64,000 bases of DNA from Desmodus rotundus (Eukaryota > Chordata > Mammalia > Chiroptera > Phyllostomidae). This document shows positions 12,160-23,645 of the stretch, in pieces. Each line of letters starts with the position of its first letter. Positions within the stretch are counted from its first letter, which is position 1. The translations under genes were made by a program, and so were the position numbers. The DNA lies in the NCBI RefSeq assembly GCF_022682495.2, contig NC_071391.1, positions 10,701,680 through 10,765,679 of the forward strand. The letters are read 5' to 3'. Below the pieces are notes generated by a model. It saw only the letters and a list, made by a program, of their open reading frames with translations. It was not told where the DNA came from and ran no database searches.

Positions 12160-13516
12160 TTTTTTGGTATGGAGAAGAGAGATATCTCATGCACTATTGG
12201 TGAGCTTGCAGATTGGTGCAGCCATGGTAGAAAGCATTATGGAGTATATATTAAACAATCAAAAATAAAACTGCTTCATGACCCCGCAATTCCATTTCTG
12301 GGAATTTATGCTTGGTAATGGCACAAAGGGAAATGAGGTTCACTAGTCTCCTTGTTCCTGGAAACAATATTAGAAGTGACAACACATTAAAAGTCCTAGA
12401 GGAAAACATAGGGAGGAAAATCTCAGATATTTCATGCAGCAATATTTTCACCTACATCTCCCCTAGAGCAAAGGACATTAAGGAAAGAATAAACAAATGG
12501 GACATAATCAAAAGAAAAAGCTTTTGCACGGCTAAAGAAAACATCAACAAAATAAAAAAGGGAACCTACTGTGTTGGAGAAATGTATTTATAAATGATAC
12601 CTTGGACAAGGGTTTGATCTCCAAAATATATAAAGAATACTCAAGACTCTACTTGAAGAAGAAAAACAACCCAATAAAAAAATGGGCAGAGGACCTGAAC
12701 AGACAATTCTCCAGACAGGACATACAGAGGGCCCAGAGACATGAAAGGATGCCAGCCATTAGAGAGATGCAAATTAAAACCACAATGTGATACCACTCCA
12801 CACCGGTCAGAGTGACCATCATAAACAAATCAACAAACAAGTGCTGGTGAGGTTGTGGAGAAAAGGAAACCCGAGTGCACTGTTGGTGGGAATGCAGACT
12901 GGTGCAGCCACTCTGGAAAACACCATGGAATTTCCTCAGAAAAGTAAAAATGCAACTAACTTTTGACCCAGTGATACCACTGCTGGTTGATACCTGAAGA
13001 ATGCTGAAACAGCTATTCAGAAGAAGCTATGCACCACAGTGTTCATAGCAGCACAATTTACAATAGTCATGTGTTGGAAGCAACACAAGTGCCTATCAAG
13101 AAATGAGTGGACCAAAAATTATAGTATATTTACACAATGTAATACTACGCAGCAGAAAGAAAGAAGGAGCTCCTACTCTTTGCAACAAGATGGATGGGTC
13201 TGGAGAGAAGTATGGTAAGTGAACTAACCAGGCAAGACAAATACCATATGATCTCACCTATAATTGCATCTATCAAAGAAACAAGTAAGCAAAACATAAC
13301 CAGAGACAATGAAATAAAGAACAAACTGACAGTAACCGAAGGGATGGGGGAGTGTAATAATGGAGTAAAATAGGGGAAGGGGAATCAATGACCATACATG
13401 AAGGACACATGGAGAAAACCAAAGGGTAGGATTGAGGGTGGGGGGAGGGGATTGGAGAGGCGGGCGGGAGTAGTGTGGGAAAGTGGAGACAACTGTATAT
13501 GAACATCAATAAAAAA
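12160..13516 (+). mobile_element. L1 ORF2 C-terminal part and 3'UTR
   Basis: A short piece from the ORF2 end (12,160-12,312) is followed by a longer run starting farther upstream in ORF2. That run reads [39 protein letters not shown] and [15 protein letters not shown]. The cysteine-rich end of ORF2 ([13 protein letters not shown]) and a G-rich 3'UTR come next, and the element closes with 'caataaaaaaac' at 13,516. Frameshifts make it dead. It separates unit 1 from the OR-b unit. Confidence 0.85.
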
Positions 13517-15879
13517 ACAAAGTGTTCATATTTTGAATAAGACATATTTGCTTAAAAAATACAGTAATCATTTACCAGCAAAGTGACATATTATCACAGA
13601 AATATTCCTTAAAAGTTGCTCCATTATTTTACAAGAATATACTGAACTTTATTGTAGACAAGGCAGCACTGGAACTAAACATTTTACAACATTAAATTTC
13701 TGAAGTTTCTTAGAGTCTAATGGTGCATACATAGGTTTGCTTTTCGGAGAACCTTTTTGATAAGTAATGTACATGATATTACTCAAATGATGAGTATATA
13801 GCTAGACAAATTTAAAATAAATACCCTTGTAACCAAGACCAGAACAATAGATAGAACACTGCCAGAATCACCAAAGTCTTCTATTCAAGGATATCCTTTT
13901 TAAAAGAGATTTTATTGATTTGTGTTTAGAGAGAAGGGAAAGGAGGGAGAAAAAGAGGCCGAGTACATGTTGTGAGAGGGAAAGAGCAGTTGGTTGCCTC
14001 TCATACACGCCCCAACAGGGGACTGAACCTGTCACCCATGTCTGTGCCCTGATTGGGAATCAAACTGGCAACCTTTCACTTTGCAGATGACACCCAACAA
14101 ACTGAGCCACATCCGTCAGGGCACCAGGAATCCTCTGAAGTCACTAGTCTCTTCATGCAAAGGAATAACTACATTGTTGGTTATTATCACGTTAGATTAA
14201 TTTTGAACTGAGCACAAGCAGACACCTAAAGCATGTGCTGCTGTGGTCAGTTACACACTTGTTCACATTGTTGCATTCAGTTGCAAAGATGGATCCCATT
14301 GGTGTAAAGCATAGTTTTGTACAAGTATATTGTTACTTTTTGATCTACTTTAATGTGCATTGTAGGCAGTGGGGTTGTTTTCTCTTTTGTTAGTAGTACT
14401 AATATTAGTGTGAAAACTCCTGAAATACCTTTTAGTAGACATAAACACTCATTTATCTTGTATATAAGACCAGGAGTTGAAAATGTGTGTGGGTGTGTGT
14501 ATAAATTTTATATTTATTAAATATCATCATACAGTTTTCTATGAAGTCTGCCAATCCACCTGGCAGTAACACAGTGCCCTTGTGTGAGTCCCTTGTTGAA
14601 CATCCTCACCAATAGCTAAGAGGATCTTTTCCTTTAACTCTTGACATTATTTGGAGTATTTGATATTCCTGACAAGTAACGAAGTTGAATATTCACTTTT
14701 ATAAAGTGTGTCTCATAGTGCAAATTCAGAATTGAAGGCCTGTTAAGGAGACCAGCTTGATGGTAGTGGGGCTCCCGCATCCCAAACTCTCTGTCTGTCT
14801 GCCGTCACTGCCACTTCCAGTTCAGGTCTGACTGGCCCACAGCTGTAATGCATTCCACTGGTATGAGTCCTATTCCCTCCCATCTGCTGTTGTCTCAATC
14901 ATGCCCAATGGGTATGAGCACTGAGAGCCTCATGTTACTATAGTCCAGGATGCAGTGACTTGAATAAAGAATTGAGATTATTCATTTTTAATCCCCTCAT
15001 TTGATAGAGTGGAACCTGAGGTCCAAAGGGAAGATTGATTTGTTGAAGGTCACAGGCAGAGTGAGATGGGAGGGACACTGACTGAATATTGTTGTCATTG
15101 CCTCCGCAGTTCAGAGTGTGTTTCTGCAGAAGATTTCAAGCTCAGCTGAGTATGCTGCCTCTTCATATGGAGCCACACACTTATAGATGTCATGAGAATT
15201 ATTTCAGTTTTGATTTGACAAATTTTGCTAACCAGATTTTTACCACACAGAGCTGTTTGCTTGGATTATTATACATGGACCCTTCATCCTTGGTAGTGCT
15301 TGTGTTTGGAGATAATAATGCCTGAACAGAAATAAAGAAGTATAGTTAAGGATTTGACATGTAACACTGATTGGTTATACAAATTACTGAAGGAGACTAT
15401 GCTCAGGAGCCAGACATGGGAAGAGGAAACTAGAGATGGTGGGACGACAGTGTGGTTGTCTTCTGGGGAATGAACCCTACTGAAGTTTGTAGTGTAAATT
15501 AAAAGAAGGTATAGTAGTCATGTCTGTAAAATGTCCACCTATTGTTATATAATGAAAACTGTGTGCCACATTGCTGTAATTGTCATCCAAGGAGAGTGGA
15601 ATAAAATTCGTCTGTGTGAACGATGACCACTCCTTGAAAGATATACAGACAGCAAAGGTAAATCATTACAAATGGAATACTACTATTTTTCCTTATTTTT
15701 CCATTGAACACATTTTTTTTTTTTTGGTTATAACTATGCCTTTACAATTTACTCTGTGTCAATTGGGCAATTCATTTTATAAATTTTGTTTTAACTAGTG
15801 TGGGCCTCTGAGCACATCTAGATGCAGTTTTCTTCTCCAGTGACCTTGAGGAGGTCCCGCTGTTATTAAGCCCAACTTC
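13517..15879. other. Non-coding spacer between unit 1 and the OR-b unit
   Basis: No gene is visible. The part before 13,885 ends in a tract related to 1740-1850 of block A (accaaga..agaacactgccagaatcac), so this may be a strongly diverged older copy of A. A VES SINE and a MIR-like core (about 14,955-15,070, 'aacctgaggtccaaaggg') are present. A 78-codon open frame at 15,089-15,325 has no recognisable family and is probably chance. Confidence 0.5.
13888..14123 (-). mobile_element. VES SINE (bat tRNA-derived)
   Basis: Reading the minus strand gives a tRNA-like head (complement of 'actgagccacatccgtcagggc'-type sequence), an internal 'gattcccaatcagggcac' box and an A-rich tail that appears here as 'tttttaaaagagatttt'. 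This layout is the VES SINE of yangochiropteran bats as I know it. It is moderately diverged. Confidence 0.85.
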
Positions 15880-16299
15880 CATTCCTGCATTTCTGTACCT
15901 GTATCAATAGGGTCATGTCTGTTCTCCACAGTGAGGGCAAGAAGGGGAATCCATAGGCTGATGTGCATACTCTGAGGTGCAATATGAACCTACAGCTCCT
16001 GATCCTTTGGATATTTGTTAATAAATTTGGGGCAGAATGATGATAAATAGAGGTTTTAGGAAGTTCTCTATATGTGATCCCTGTGCCTGAAACTTATTCA
16101 GGCTAGCCTGAAAGACAAGGGGCACTTATGAACTTGGTCTAAGACGCACATACTAGCATAGAATAAAGTAAAATAAAGGGAGCTCAGTATTTTTAAAAAA
16201 AAATTAGAAAGGCTCTTTGTTGCTTCAGTTCGCAGAGGACACTCATTCAGGGATTCAACAAATAACAACCTGGAACGGGGCGTGGTCAGTAGTCAGGTA

Positions 16300-17057
16300 G
16301 AAACATTTGTGAACAGGAGAACCAAGATGGCGGCGTAGGTAGACACACTGTGCCTCCTCGCACAACCAGAACTGACAGAGAATTGAACAGCAAGGGGGAC
16401 TGACACCAAGGAAATAGAAAATAAACATTCATCCAGACTGGTAGGAGGGGCGGAGACGAGCACCAGGGTGGAGAGGACTCACGTGGCTGTGGCGGGACTG
16501 AGACTGGCGGAGTGTGGGACAAACGGTGCAGGCAGTCCGAGCACTAGCAGACCCTGCGGCCCCACATTTGCACAGATAAACCCAGAGGGCCGGACTCAGA
16601 GTGGTGGAGAACGGGGCAGGCAGAGCAGCGGGTAGCACCCCACGGCACCACATTCACCCACAGACAAACCAGACGAACGGCGGGGACCGAAGCAGACTGT
16701 GCAACCCAGGGCTCCAGCACGGGGGGAAATAAAGTCTCAAACCTCTGATTGAAAACGCCCATGGGCATTGGGGCGGCAGCAGGAGAGACTCCCAGCCTCA
16801 CAGGAGAGGTTGTTGGAGAGACCCACAGGGGCCTAGAGTGTGCACAGGCCCACTCACTCGGGAACCAGCAACCAGAGGGGCCCAGTTTGATTGTGGGTAG
16901 CAGAGTGAAAGATTGAAAGCCACAGGAGAGTGAGGAGGGCGCCATTGCTCCCACTCGCGCCTCCCCTACGTACAGCATCACAGCCCAGCGACCACCATTA
17001 CCCCGCCCCGGTGAACACCTAAAGCTCCGCCCCTTAAAGTAACAGACGCGCCAAGAC

Positions 17058-17092
<35 letters not shown>

Positions 17093-18204
17093 CCAAATGA
17101 CAGAACACTTCAAAGCTCCAGAAAAAATACAACTAAGCGAGGAAGAGATAGCCAACCTATCGGATGCACAGTTCAAAACACTGGTTATCAATATGTTCAC
17201 AGACTTGGTTGAATCTGTTTGAAAAAACAGATGAAAAAATGAAGCCTATGCTAAGAGAAACAAAGGAAAATGTACAGGGAACCAATAGTGATAAGAAGGA
17301 AACTGGGACTCAAATCAATGGTGTGGACCAGAAGGAAGAAACAAACATCCAACCAGAAAAGAATGAAGAAACAAGAACTCGGAAAAATGAGGAGAGGCTT
17401 AGGAACGTCCCGGACGCCTGGAAACGTTCCAACATCCGAATTATAGGGGTGCCAGAAGGAGAAGAGGAAGAACAAAAAATTGAAAACTTATTTGAACAAA
17501 TAATGAAGGAGAACTTCCCTAATCTGGCAAAGGAAATAGACTTCCGGGAAGTCCAGGAAGCTCAGAGAGTCCCAAAGAAGCTGGACCCAAGGAGGAACAC
17601 ACCAAGGCACATCAAATTACATTACTCAAGATTAAACGCAAGGACCTACATCCAAGATTACTGTATCCAGCAAAGCTATCACTTAGAATGGAAGGGAAGA
17701 TAAAGTGCTTCTCAGATAAGGTCAAGTTAAAGAAGTTCATCATCACCAAGCCCTTATTATATGAAATGTTCAAGGGAGTTACCTAAGAAAAAGAAGATCA
17801 AAAATAGGAACAGTAAAAATGACAGCAAACTCACAGTTATTAACAACCACACATAAAACAAAAACGAGAGCAAACTAGGCAAACAACTAGAACAGGAACA
17901 GAACCATAGAGATGGAGATCACATGGAGGGTTGTCAATAGGGGTGTGGGAGGGGGAGAGGGGGGAAAGGTACAGAGAATAAGTAGCATAGATGATAGGTG
18001 GAAAATAGACAGGGGGAGGGTAAGAATAGTGTAGGAAATGTAGAAGCCAAAGAACTTATAAGTATGACCCATGGACATGAACTATAGGGGGGGAATGTGG
18101 GAGGGAGGAGGTGGGCAGGATGGAGTGGAGTGGGGGAGGGAAATGGGACAACTGTAATAGCATAATCAATAAATATATTAAAAAAAAAGAAACATTTGTG
18201 AACA
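16300..18204 (+). mobile_element. Full-length half-L1 (HAL1) retrotransposon with target-site duplication
   Basis: The element runs from 16,316 to 18,188 and is flanked by a perfect 16-base duplication (gaaacatttgtgaaca at 16,300-16,315 and 18,189-18,204). It has a GC-rich 5'UTR beginning 'ggagaaccaagatggcgg' and an internal A-run at about 17,060-17,089. A defective ORF1 follows from ATG 17,097, then a G-rich 3'UTR, 'aataaata' and poly(A). ORF2 is absent. ORF1 stops (TGA) after about 42 codons. A later frame keeps RNA-recognition-type L1 ORF1 motifs (RSNIRIIGVPEGEEEEQ, NFPNLAKEIDF), but about 50 residues are missing from the C-terminal domain and a one-base deletion near 17,612 shifts the frame. 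It needed L1 proteins in trans. Confidence 0.88.
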
Positions 18205-18741
18205 AAATGGAAAAGGTCATGCAGGAATGAAACTTTCAGTTAGGGCCAGAGCGTTTTTAAAGTTCTTATTTATTTGTTTACTACTTATATTTGTAGGTGT
18301 TATGGTGCAATATTTATAGAGAGAGACAATTACATAGGAATGAGACAAGCAAACCCATTTTATCCCATAAACTCCCCCTGAATGAGCAAGTTTATTACAA
18401 CCATTGTTCAAAAAAATGGGCCCTTGGGAGGTTGAGTTGATTTGACATGGGCAGAGGGGTTCTCAGCCCATGATGTCTCACTGGGACTTACCTATGAATG
18501 GAGAAGGGAGGGATAAAATCCTCTTTGAAACACAGTGAAGTTTATCTATTACTAGTCTCCCTTAGCTTGGGGAGAAGATTAAGAACGATAATGACTGTTC
18601 CCTGTGTTTAATTTAGAAACAAGGATAAGCAGTGAAAAATACTTATCACTAGGCTCTGGTGAACACATAATAATGTATATCAAATACCTGAACTATAGCT
18701 GTCAGGATCTTCCAATAAACACCTTCGGTGAAAACATGGCT

Positions 18742-19666
18742 TCAGTCAGAACATAATTTATTGCCAACTACTTTTTTCAGGGCATGTTTCACATCCTTAT
18801 TCCTCAAACTGTAGATCAGTGGGTTTACCATGGGGATGACAACTGTGTAGAAAACAGAGGCCACTTTGTCCATGTCCATGGAGTAACTGGAGCTGGGTCG
18901 GATATACATGAAGAGGAGTGTCCCATAAAACATAGCCACAGCGGTTAAGTGGGAGGCACAGGTAGAGAAGGCTTTGCGTCTGCTCTCAGCTGATTTCATG
19001 CGAAGGATGGTGGTTATGATGTAGCTGTAGGAGAGGAGGACAGTGACAATACTGAACCCCAGAACACAGCTGCTGTAAGCGAACATCACTATCTCATTGA
19101 TGGTTGTGTCTGAGGTGGAGATGGCTAGTAAGGGTGGGAAGTCACAGAAAAAGTGATTGATGGTATTGGACTTGCAGAATGACAATCGAATTGTGCAATA
19201 AGTAAAGATTGCAGAGTACAGCAGACTTTGGATGTACACAATGGCCACTAGCTGGGCACAGACTCTTCTGGACATGGTCACTGTATACAGAAGGGGATCA
19301 CAAATGGCTACGTAACGGTCATAGGCCATGACAGACAGCATGACACATTCCACATCTGCAAAGGCACCAAAACAGAACATCTGAAGGGCACATAAATTAT
19401 ATGGGATGCACTTTTGCTCAGATAAGAAATCAGCCAGCATCTTGGGAGTAGCAGACATCACTGAAAGACAGATTGCTCAGGAAATAATACATGGGCCTGT
19501 GGAGCTGGGCATCCATGCTGATCAGCAGGATCATGCCTAGGTTGGCGATCACCGTGATGCCATAAACCAGCAGGAAGAGCACAAAGAGCCCCTGCTGCAC
19601 ATCCCGCCTGCCAGAGAGTCCTAAGAGTATGAAGTCTGTGAACATGGTGCAGTTCTCAACAGCCAT
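18742..19666 (-). pseudogene. Olfactory receptor family 5-like pseudogene (OR-b), one 14-base deletion
   Basis: The gene keeps a normal start (MAVENCT at 19,666), an intact N-terminus through TM2, then DRY, CSHL-type TM6 and PMVNPLIYS motifs and a normal stop. One 14-base deletion between 19,448 and 19,449 removes the SSTVS-coding stretch found in OR-a, -c and -d and shifts the frame at about codon 73. The first frame then ends at 19,430. The bases flanking the gap both read 'ggag', so the deletion has 4-base microhomology. I see no second lesion, so inactivation looks recent compared with the amount of divergence from its paralogues. It lacks the TM3 codon deletion seen in OR-a and OR-d. Confidence 0.92.
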
Positions 19667-20669
19667 CAGTCATGTCTGGAAATTCCTGGTTGTGGAGGAA
19701 GGAAAAGGATGTGCAGTGTTAACATCATCTATCTTATCAGTTAAATTGCTGATTCTCTCTATTTCTCAGTCATTAGGAAAACAAGTAAATAATGCTAGAA
19801 CTCCTTGAGGAAATCTGACTCTTTGGAAATACATGCTATATAATGTAAATCAATACAGGTGAATGATAATATCTCTTACATTTACATAGCATTTTACCAC
19901 GTTTGTGGCATACTTTTTCATTAAATCATGCTATTTTCATACCAGCCTATGTAGTATTTATGGTAATTTTTGTAACTCCTTTCAAGAGATTAAGAAGTGA
20001 TGTTCCCATAGCTGAGGCAATAGTTCTTAAATTAATTAGTTGAGTAAGCCACATCTTCTGATAAGATTGTTGCTGTTTTTCAGTATTGTGGAGCCTGTGT
20101 TATATGCTGTAATTGAGAAGCACAGTTAGCTGAGAGGTACAAAAAGTGAATATGTTGTTTTGTTTTCCTCCATTGTTAGAATTGTGGACGGGCAGAGACA
20201 TGGTGGTGTCTGGATAGAACATTCCCCTAATCCCTACTCGCCCCTCTTGTCCTTTCCAGTCTCCACAGACAGGGAGAGAGATAGTCTATGATCAGGACCC
20301 CCTGGAGCAGGAGGGTGGTGGTGCTCGGGAAGAGGCTGGAGGGTCCCCATGGGTGAGAGTTAGACGGGAATAGGCCTGGGCTCACTGTGCTCCCTGTGAT
20401 AGACTCTGTTGTTCAGCAGAGCTTCTGCAGAATGTTTGGGACCTGACTCCAGGCATGCTGGTCTCAGGGGTGACAGAGAGGTAAGAAAGGGTTGATGTAT
20501 TTCCGCGTGGGTCACTTTCCTCTAACCAACTAGAATCCACAGGATGTATTCACCAACAGAACACATGTGTCAGTCACAGGATAAAAGTCCTCATCTGTCC
20601 ACAGCCCAGTAAATTCAGAGAGAATTCATGTTGGACTATGCCTCCATTTCCCTAAAATTTGAAATATTG

Positions 20670-21412
20670 CTTATTGTTTTCTTTTTGTTTAAAGCCTTCT
20701 ATTTATGCAGATTTCAAAGGTAGAGTATAAGATTGAGAAAGGATTGCAAGTTAAAATTTTGGTGAGTTCTACACATTGGAATGTTTTTTTCATTGTTTTT
20801 CAAGTGCAGTTGTCTCCATTTTGCCCCCATGACTCTCCCCTACTCCGCCCACCTCCCACCTTCCAATTTCTTTCCTCCCCCCTGTCGTCTTTGCCCATGG
20901 GTCCTTTATACATGTTCCTTGACTTGACCCTTACCCTTCTTTTCCCCGTCATTCCCATTCTCCCTCCCCCATCCTGTCTGGTCACTGTCAGGTTGTTCTT
21001 TATTTCCATGTCTCTGATTCTATTTGGCTGGTTTGTTTGTTTTGTTGATTAGGTTCTGCTTATAGGTGAGATCATATGGTCTTTCACCATTTTGCCTCTC
21101 TCACTTAGGATAATATTCTCCAGTTCCATCCATGCTGTTGCAAAAGGTAAGAGTTCCTTCTTTCTTTCTGCTGTGTAGTATCCCATTGTGTAAATGTACC
21201 TCGGTTTTTTGATCCACTCATTTGCTGATGGGCACTTATGTTGTTTCCAGCACTTGGCTCATGTGAATTGTGCTGCTGTGAAGACTGAGGTGTATAAGTG
21301 CTTTTCAATTGGTGTTGTAGGATTCTTAGGATATAATCCCAGCAATGGAAATGCTGGGTTAAAAGGCAGTTCCATTTTTAGTTTTCCAAGGAAAGTTCTT
21401 ATTGTTTTCTTT
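20670..21412 (-). mobile_element. 5'-truncated L1 with target-site duplication and candidate 3' transduction
   Basis: The insertion lies between two copies of cttattgttttcttt (20,670-20,684 and 21,398-21,412). From about 20,783 to 21,397 it is the reverse complement of an L1 3' end. The 98 bases between the left duplication and the T-run (20,685-20,782) are not L1 and not part of the host flank, which is uninterrupted in the paralogue at about 40,030-40,060. They are best read as sequence carried along from a source locus. The insertion is unique to the OR-b unit. Confidence 0.8.
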
Positions 21413-21737
21413 GATTCCTATTTTCCTTGAGTAGCTCTGAAATCTGCCTGTCTTTGCTTTAACAGAATTGGTCTTTCGGAGGTCAATTGAGTTCTATGTC
21501 CCAGTGTTCTAATTTACCCAATCAATATATTATGTATGTCATAGGTGACCCCCTCTGTTCTGTGAGAATATAGTGACAGTGGAGTGGAAGGCAGGAGAAT
21601 AGAAAAGGACAATCTGTTTACTGATCTAGTGATCAACGTGCAGTTCTCCAAACCCTTGGCATAAACCCATTTGAATATCTGTTCCTGTAGACAGCTGTTT
21701 AATGAAAAGGAGATATTTCTTTTAAAAATATACAAAG

Positions 21738-21920
21738 TATAGGAAATAGAGAAGCCAAAGAACTTATATGTATGACCCATGGGCATGAACTAAAGGTGGG
21801 TGTGGGGGGAATGTGGGTGGGAGAAGGTTTGCAGGGTGGAGGAGAATAAAGGGGGTAAATTGGGACAACTCTAATAACATTATCAATAAAATATATAAAT
21901 AAATAAAATGAATAAATAAA
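21738..21920 (+). mobile_element. HAL1/L1 3' end fragment
   Basis: The tract from 'aggaaatagagaagccaaag' to the 'aataaaatatataaataaat' tail matches the 3'UTR of the HAL1 at 18,020-18,188. The host sequence around it ('atacaaagta' then 'aagagattaaaaat') is continuous in the OR-d flank at 40,380-40,405, so this is another insertion specific to the OR-b unit. Confidence 0.75.
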
Positions 21921-22908
21921 ATGTCCATAGAGAAAAATTAAAATAAAAACATAAAGAGTATACAGGTAAGAGATTAAAAATAAAAAAAATTCTCCCACCT
22001 CCTCAATCCATGCTTGCATTTCATTGTATTTCCTGTCATTTATGCGTATGTCTTTAAAATAATTAGATTAATAAAAGTAATTAAAATTTCATATAACATT
22101 TCATACCCTCTATAGATTTCCTAGCATACATTCAGTCCAATGACGATAAAAATTAGAGAAATCAAACACAGACATCAGACGAACAGCAAGTCCAGGTGCA
22201 CTGACTTCCATGCTCCACCCAGTCTGTCTGCAGGAGGGCTCAGCCCTGCCTCCCCACTGAGCTGGGTTATATCACCTTTAACATGTCTGCTCACTGGGCG
22301 TAGAACACAGTCTCTCAGGAATACGGGACAGATACAATTAGTTATATGTTTTGTCATGTGTTATTTTTCTACAGGCAGGGTGATTGAGAAAGAACTACAG
22401 ACTTAAAAGAAATGTTAGGTGTGTTGAAAAACCACCTAAGTATTTTTCCACCAGGTAACCACAAGAGAGTGCTGTACGTGTGGGACCGAAGAGCTCCACT
22501 ACCATTGTCTTATTTCCCTGGGGTGTGTGTGGAGGAGGCAGAGTCCTCCTTGGTCACCTCCTTCAGATTCCTCCCCACCCTCCTTTTCCCCTCAGGTGCT
22601 CCCTATTTCCAGGGATGCCAGCTACTGCAGGCCACACCCCATTTAAGCAGGATCCAAAGGTGATCTTCAGAAACTGGGAGCCCCTGTAGTGTAACTCCCA
22701 CTCCCCTTGACATTCAGAGTATGGAGAGCAACATATGGTCAAAAAGTAGATAATTTAAATTCATTCCCAAATGTTTTATGTTCTAATAGAATGGCTTTCT
22801 TTAACTACATGTGGAGCGGGGAAGATTCACAACGCAAGTTAAGACTCCAGAGCAAACAAGGGAGTAAAGATTTTCTATGTCTACAGGGCTTTCCTGAGAT
22901 CCCAGGTG

Positions 22909-22932
22909 CCCCCCCCCCCCCCACACACACAC
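22909..22932. repeat. C-run and CA simple repeat
   Basis: A run of C followed by CA dinucleotides interrupts block A'. The paralogous places (about 640 and 41,330) have only a short 'ccccacaccc', so the tract expanded in this copy. Confidence 0.8.
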
Positions 22933-23645
22933 CCAGTGCTGCAGAGAGAACAGTCTACTCTCAATCTCCTCCTTCCAGATAATGGATGTTTGGCCCTGAG
23001 GCCTGGGTCTTTATCACAAAGTGCAGAGCTTGACAAAGCCACCAAGGAAAACCAGTTCAGTAAGGCTTCCTGGGTGAGGACAAGGAAAGTAGTTTCTGAA
23101 GGCTGCTAAAAATACCTCTGATTTATCAGTGAGGTAGCACTTTCTGGTAAAGAAAAAAAAAAGACAATCATTTAATGAAATAGTTTATATGGAAGTTGTA
23201 TGCTTTGAATTTTACAATAATATTTTGAAAATGTGTGTATATAAGAAACTGTTAGTGATTTTAAATGTCTGTAATAGGTTTAATAGCATACTTTCAGTCC
23301 AAAAAAGATAAAAATTAGAGAAATCTAAAACAGAAATCAGACCATTGCCTACAATCTGATAGTAAGTAGTCTTTGGTTTTTGGAAACTTTTTAAAGATAC
23401 GTATATGTTAATTTTAAAATGTACGTTTTTGCAAGTTCAAATGTGCCTGCATCCAAACCCTGAACAACAATCAGAAAACTAGCTTTTCCGAGACTGTTTG
23501 TGGACCGTAACTCAATTGATGCCAAATTGTTCAATAGTTGTGTATGTTTTCATAAAGTGTATGGAATTACAGTCTTCTGCTTTTATCCTCTCACATCTGT
23601 ATCCTTTCATTCAGTATTATGTATATGAGGTTCCCTCAAGCTGTT

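Larger units (their letters stand above)
15880..22430. repeat. Older, diverged duplication unit carrying OR-b
   Basis: From about 15,900 the sequence aligns with block E (compare 7556-7700: 'gagggcaagaaggggaatcca'), but with many more differences than among units 1-3. A HAL1 splits it at 16,316-18,188. OR-b and flank F' follow. From about 19,690 the flank becomes nearly identical to the flank of OR-d (39,069 on), with about three differences in 140 bases compared. F' also holds a MIR remnant (about 19,890-20,060), a GC-richer island (about 20,200-20,530), an L1 and a HAL1 tail. Confidence 0.75.

Noticed and set aside
16544..17200. 218-codon open frame on the minus strand
   Set aside because: It is antisense to the GC-rich HAL1 5'UTR and reads through a long T-run encoding poly-Phe; a chance frame in a repeat.
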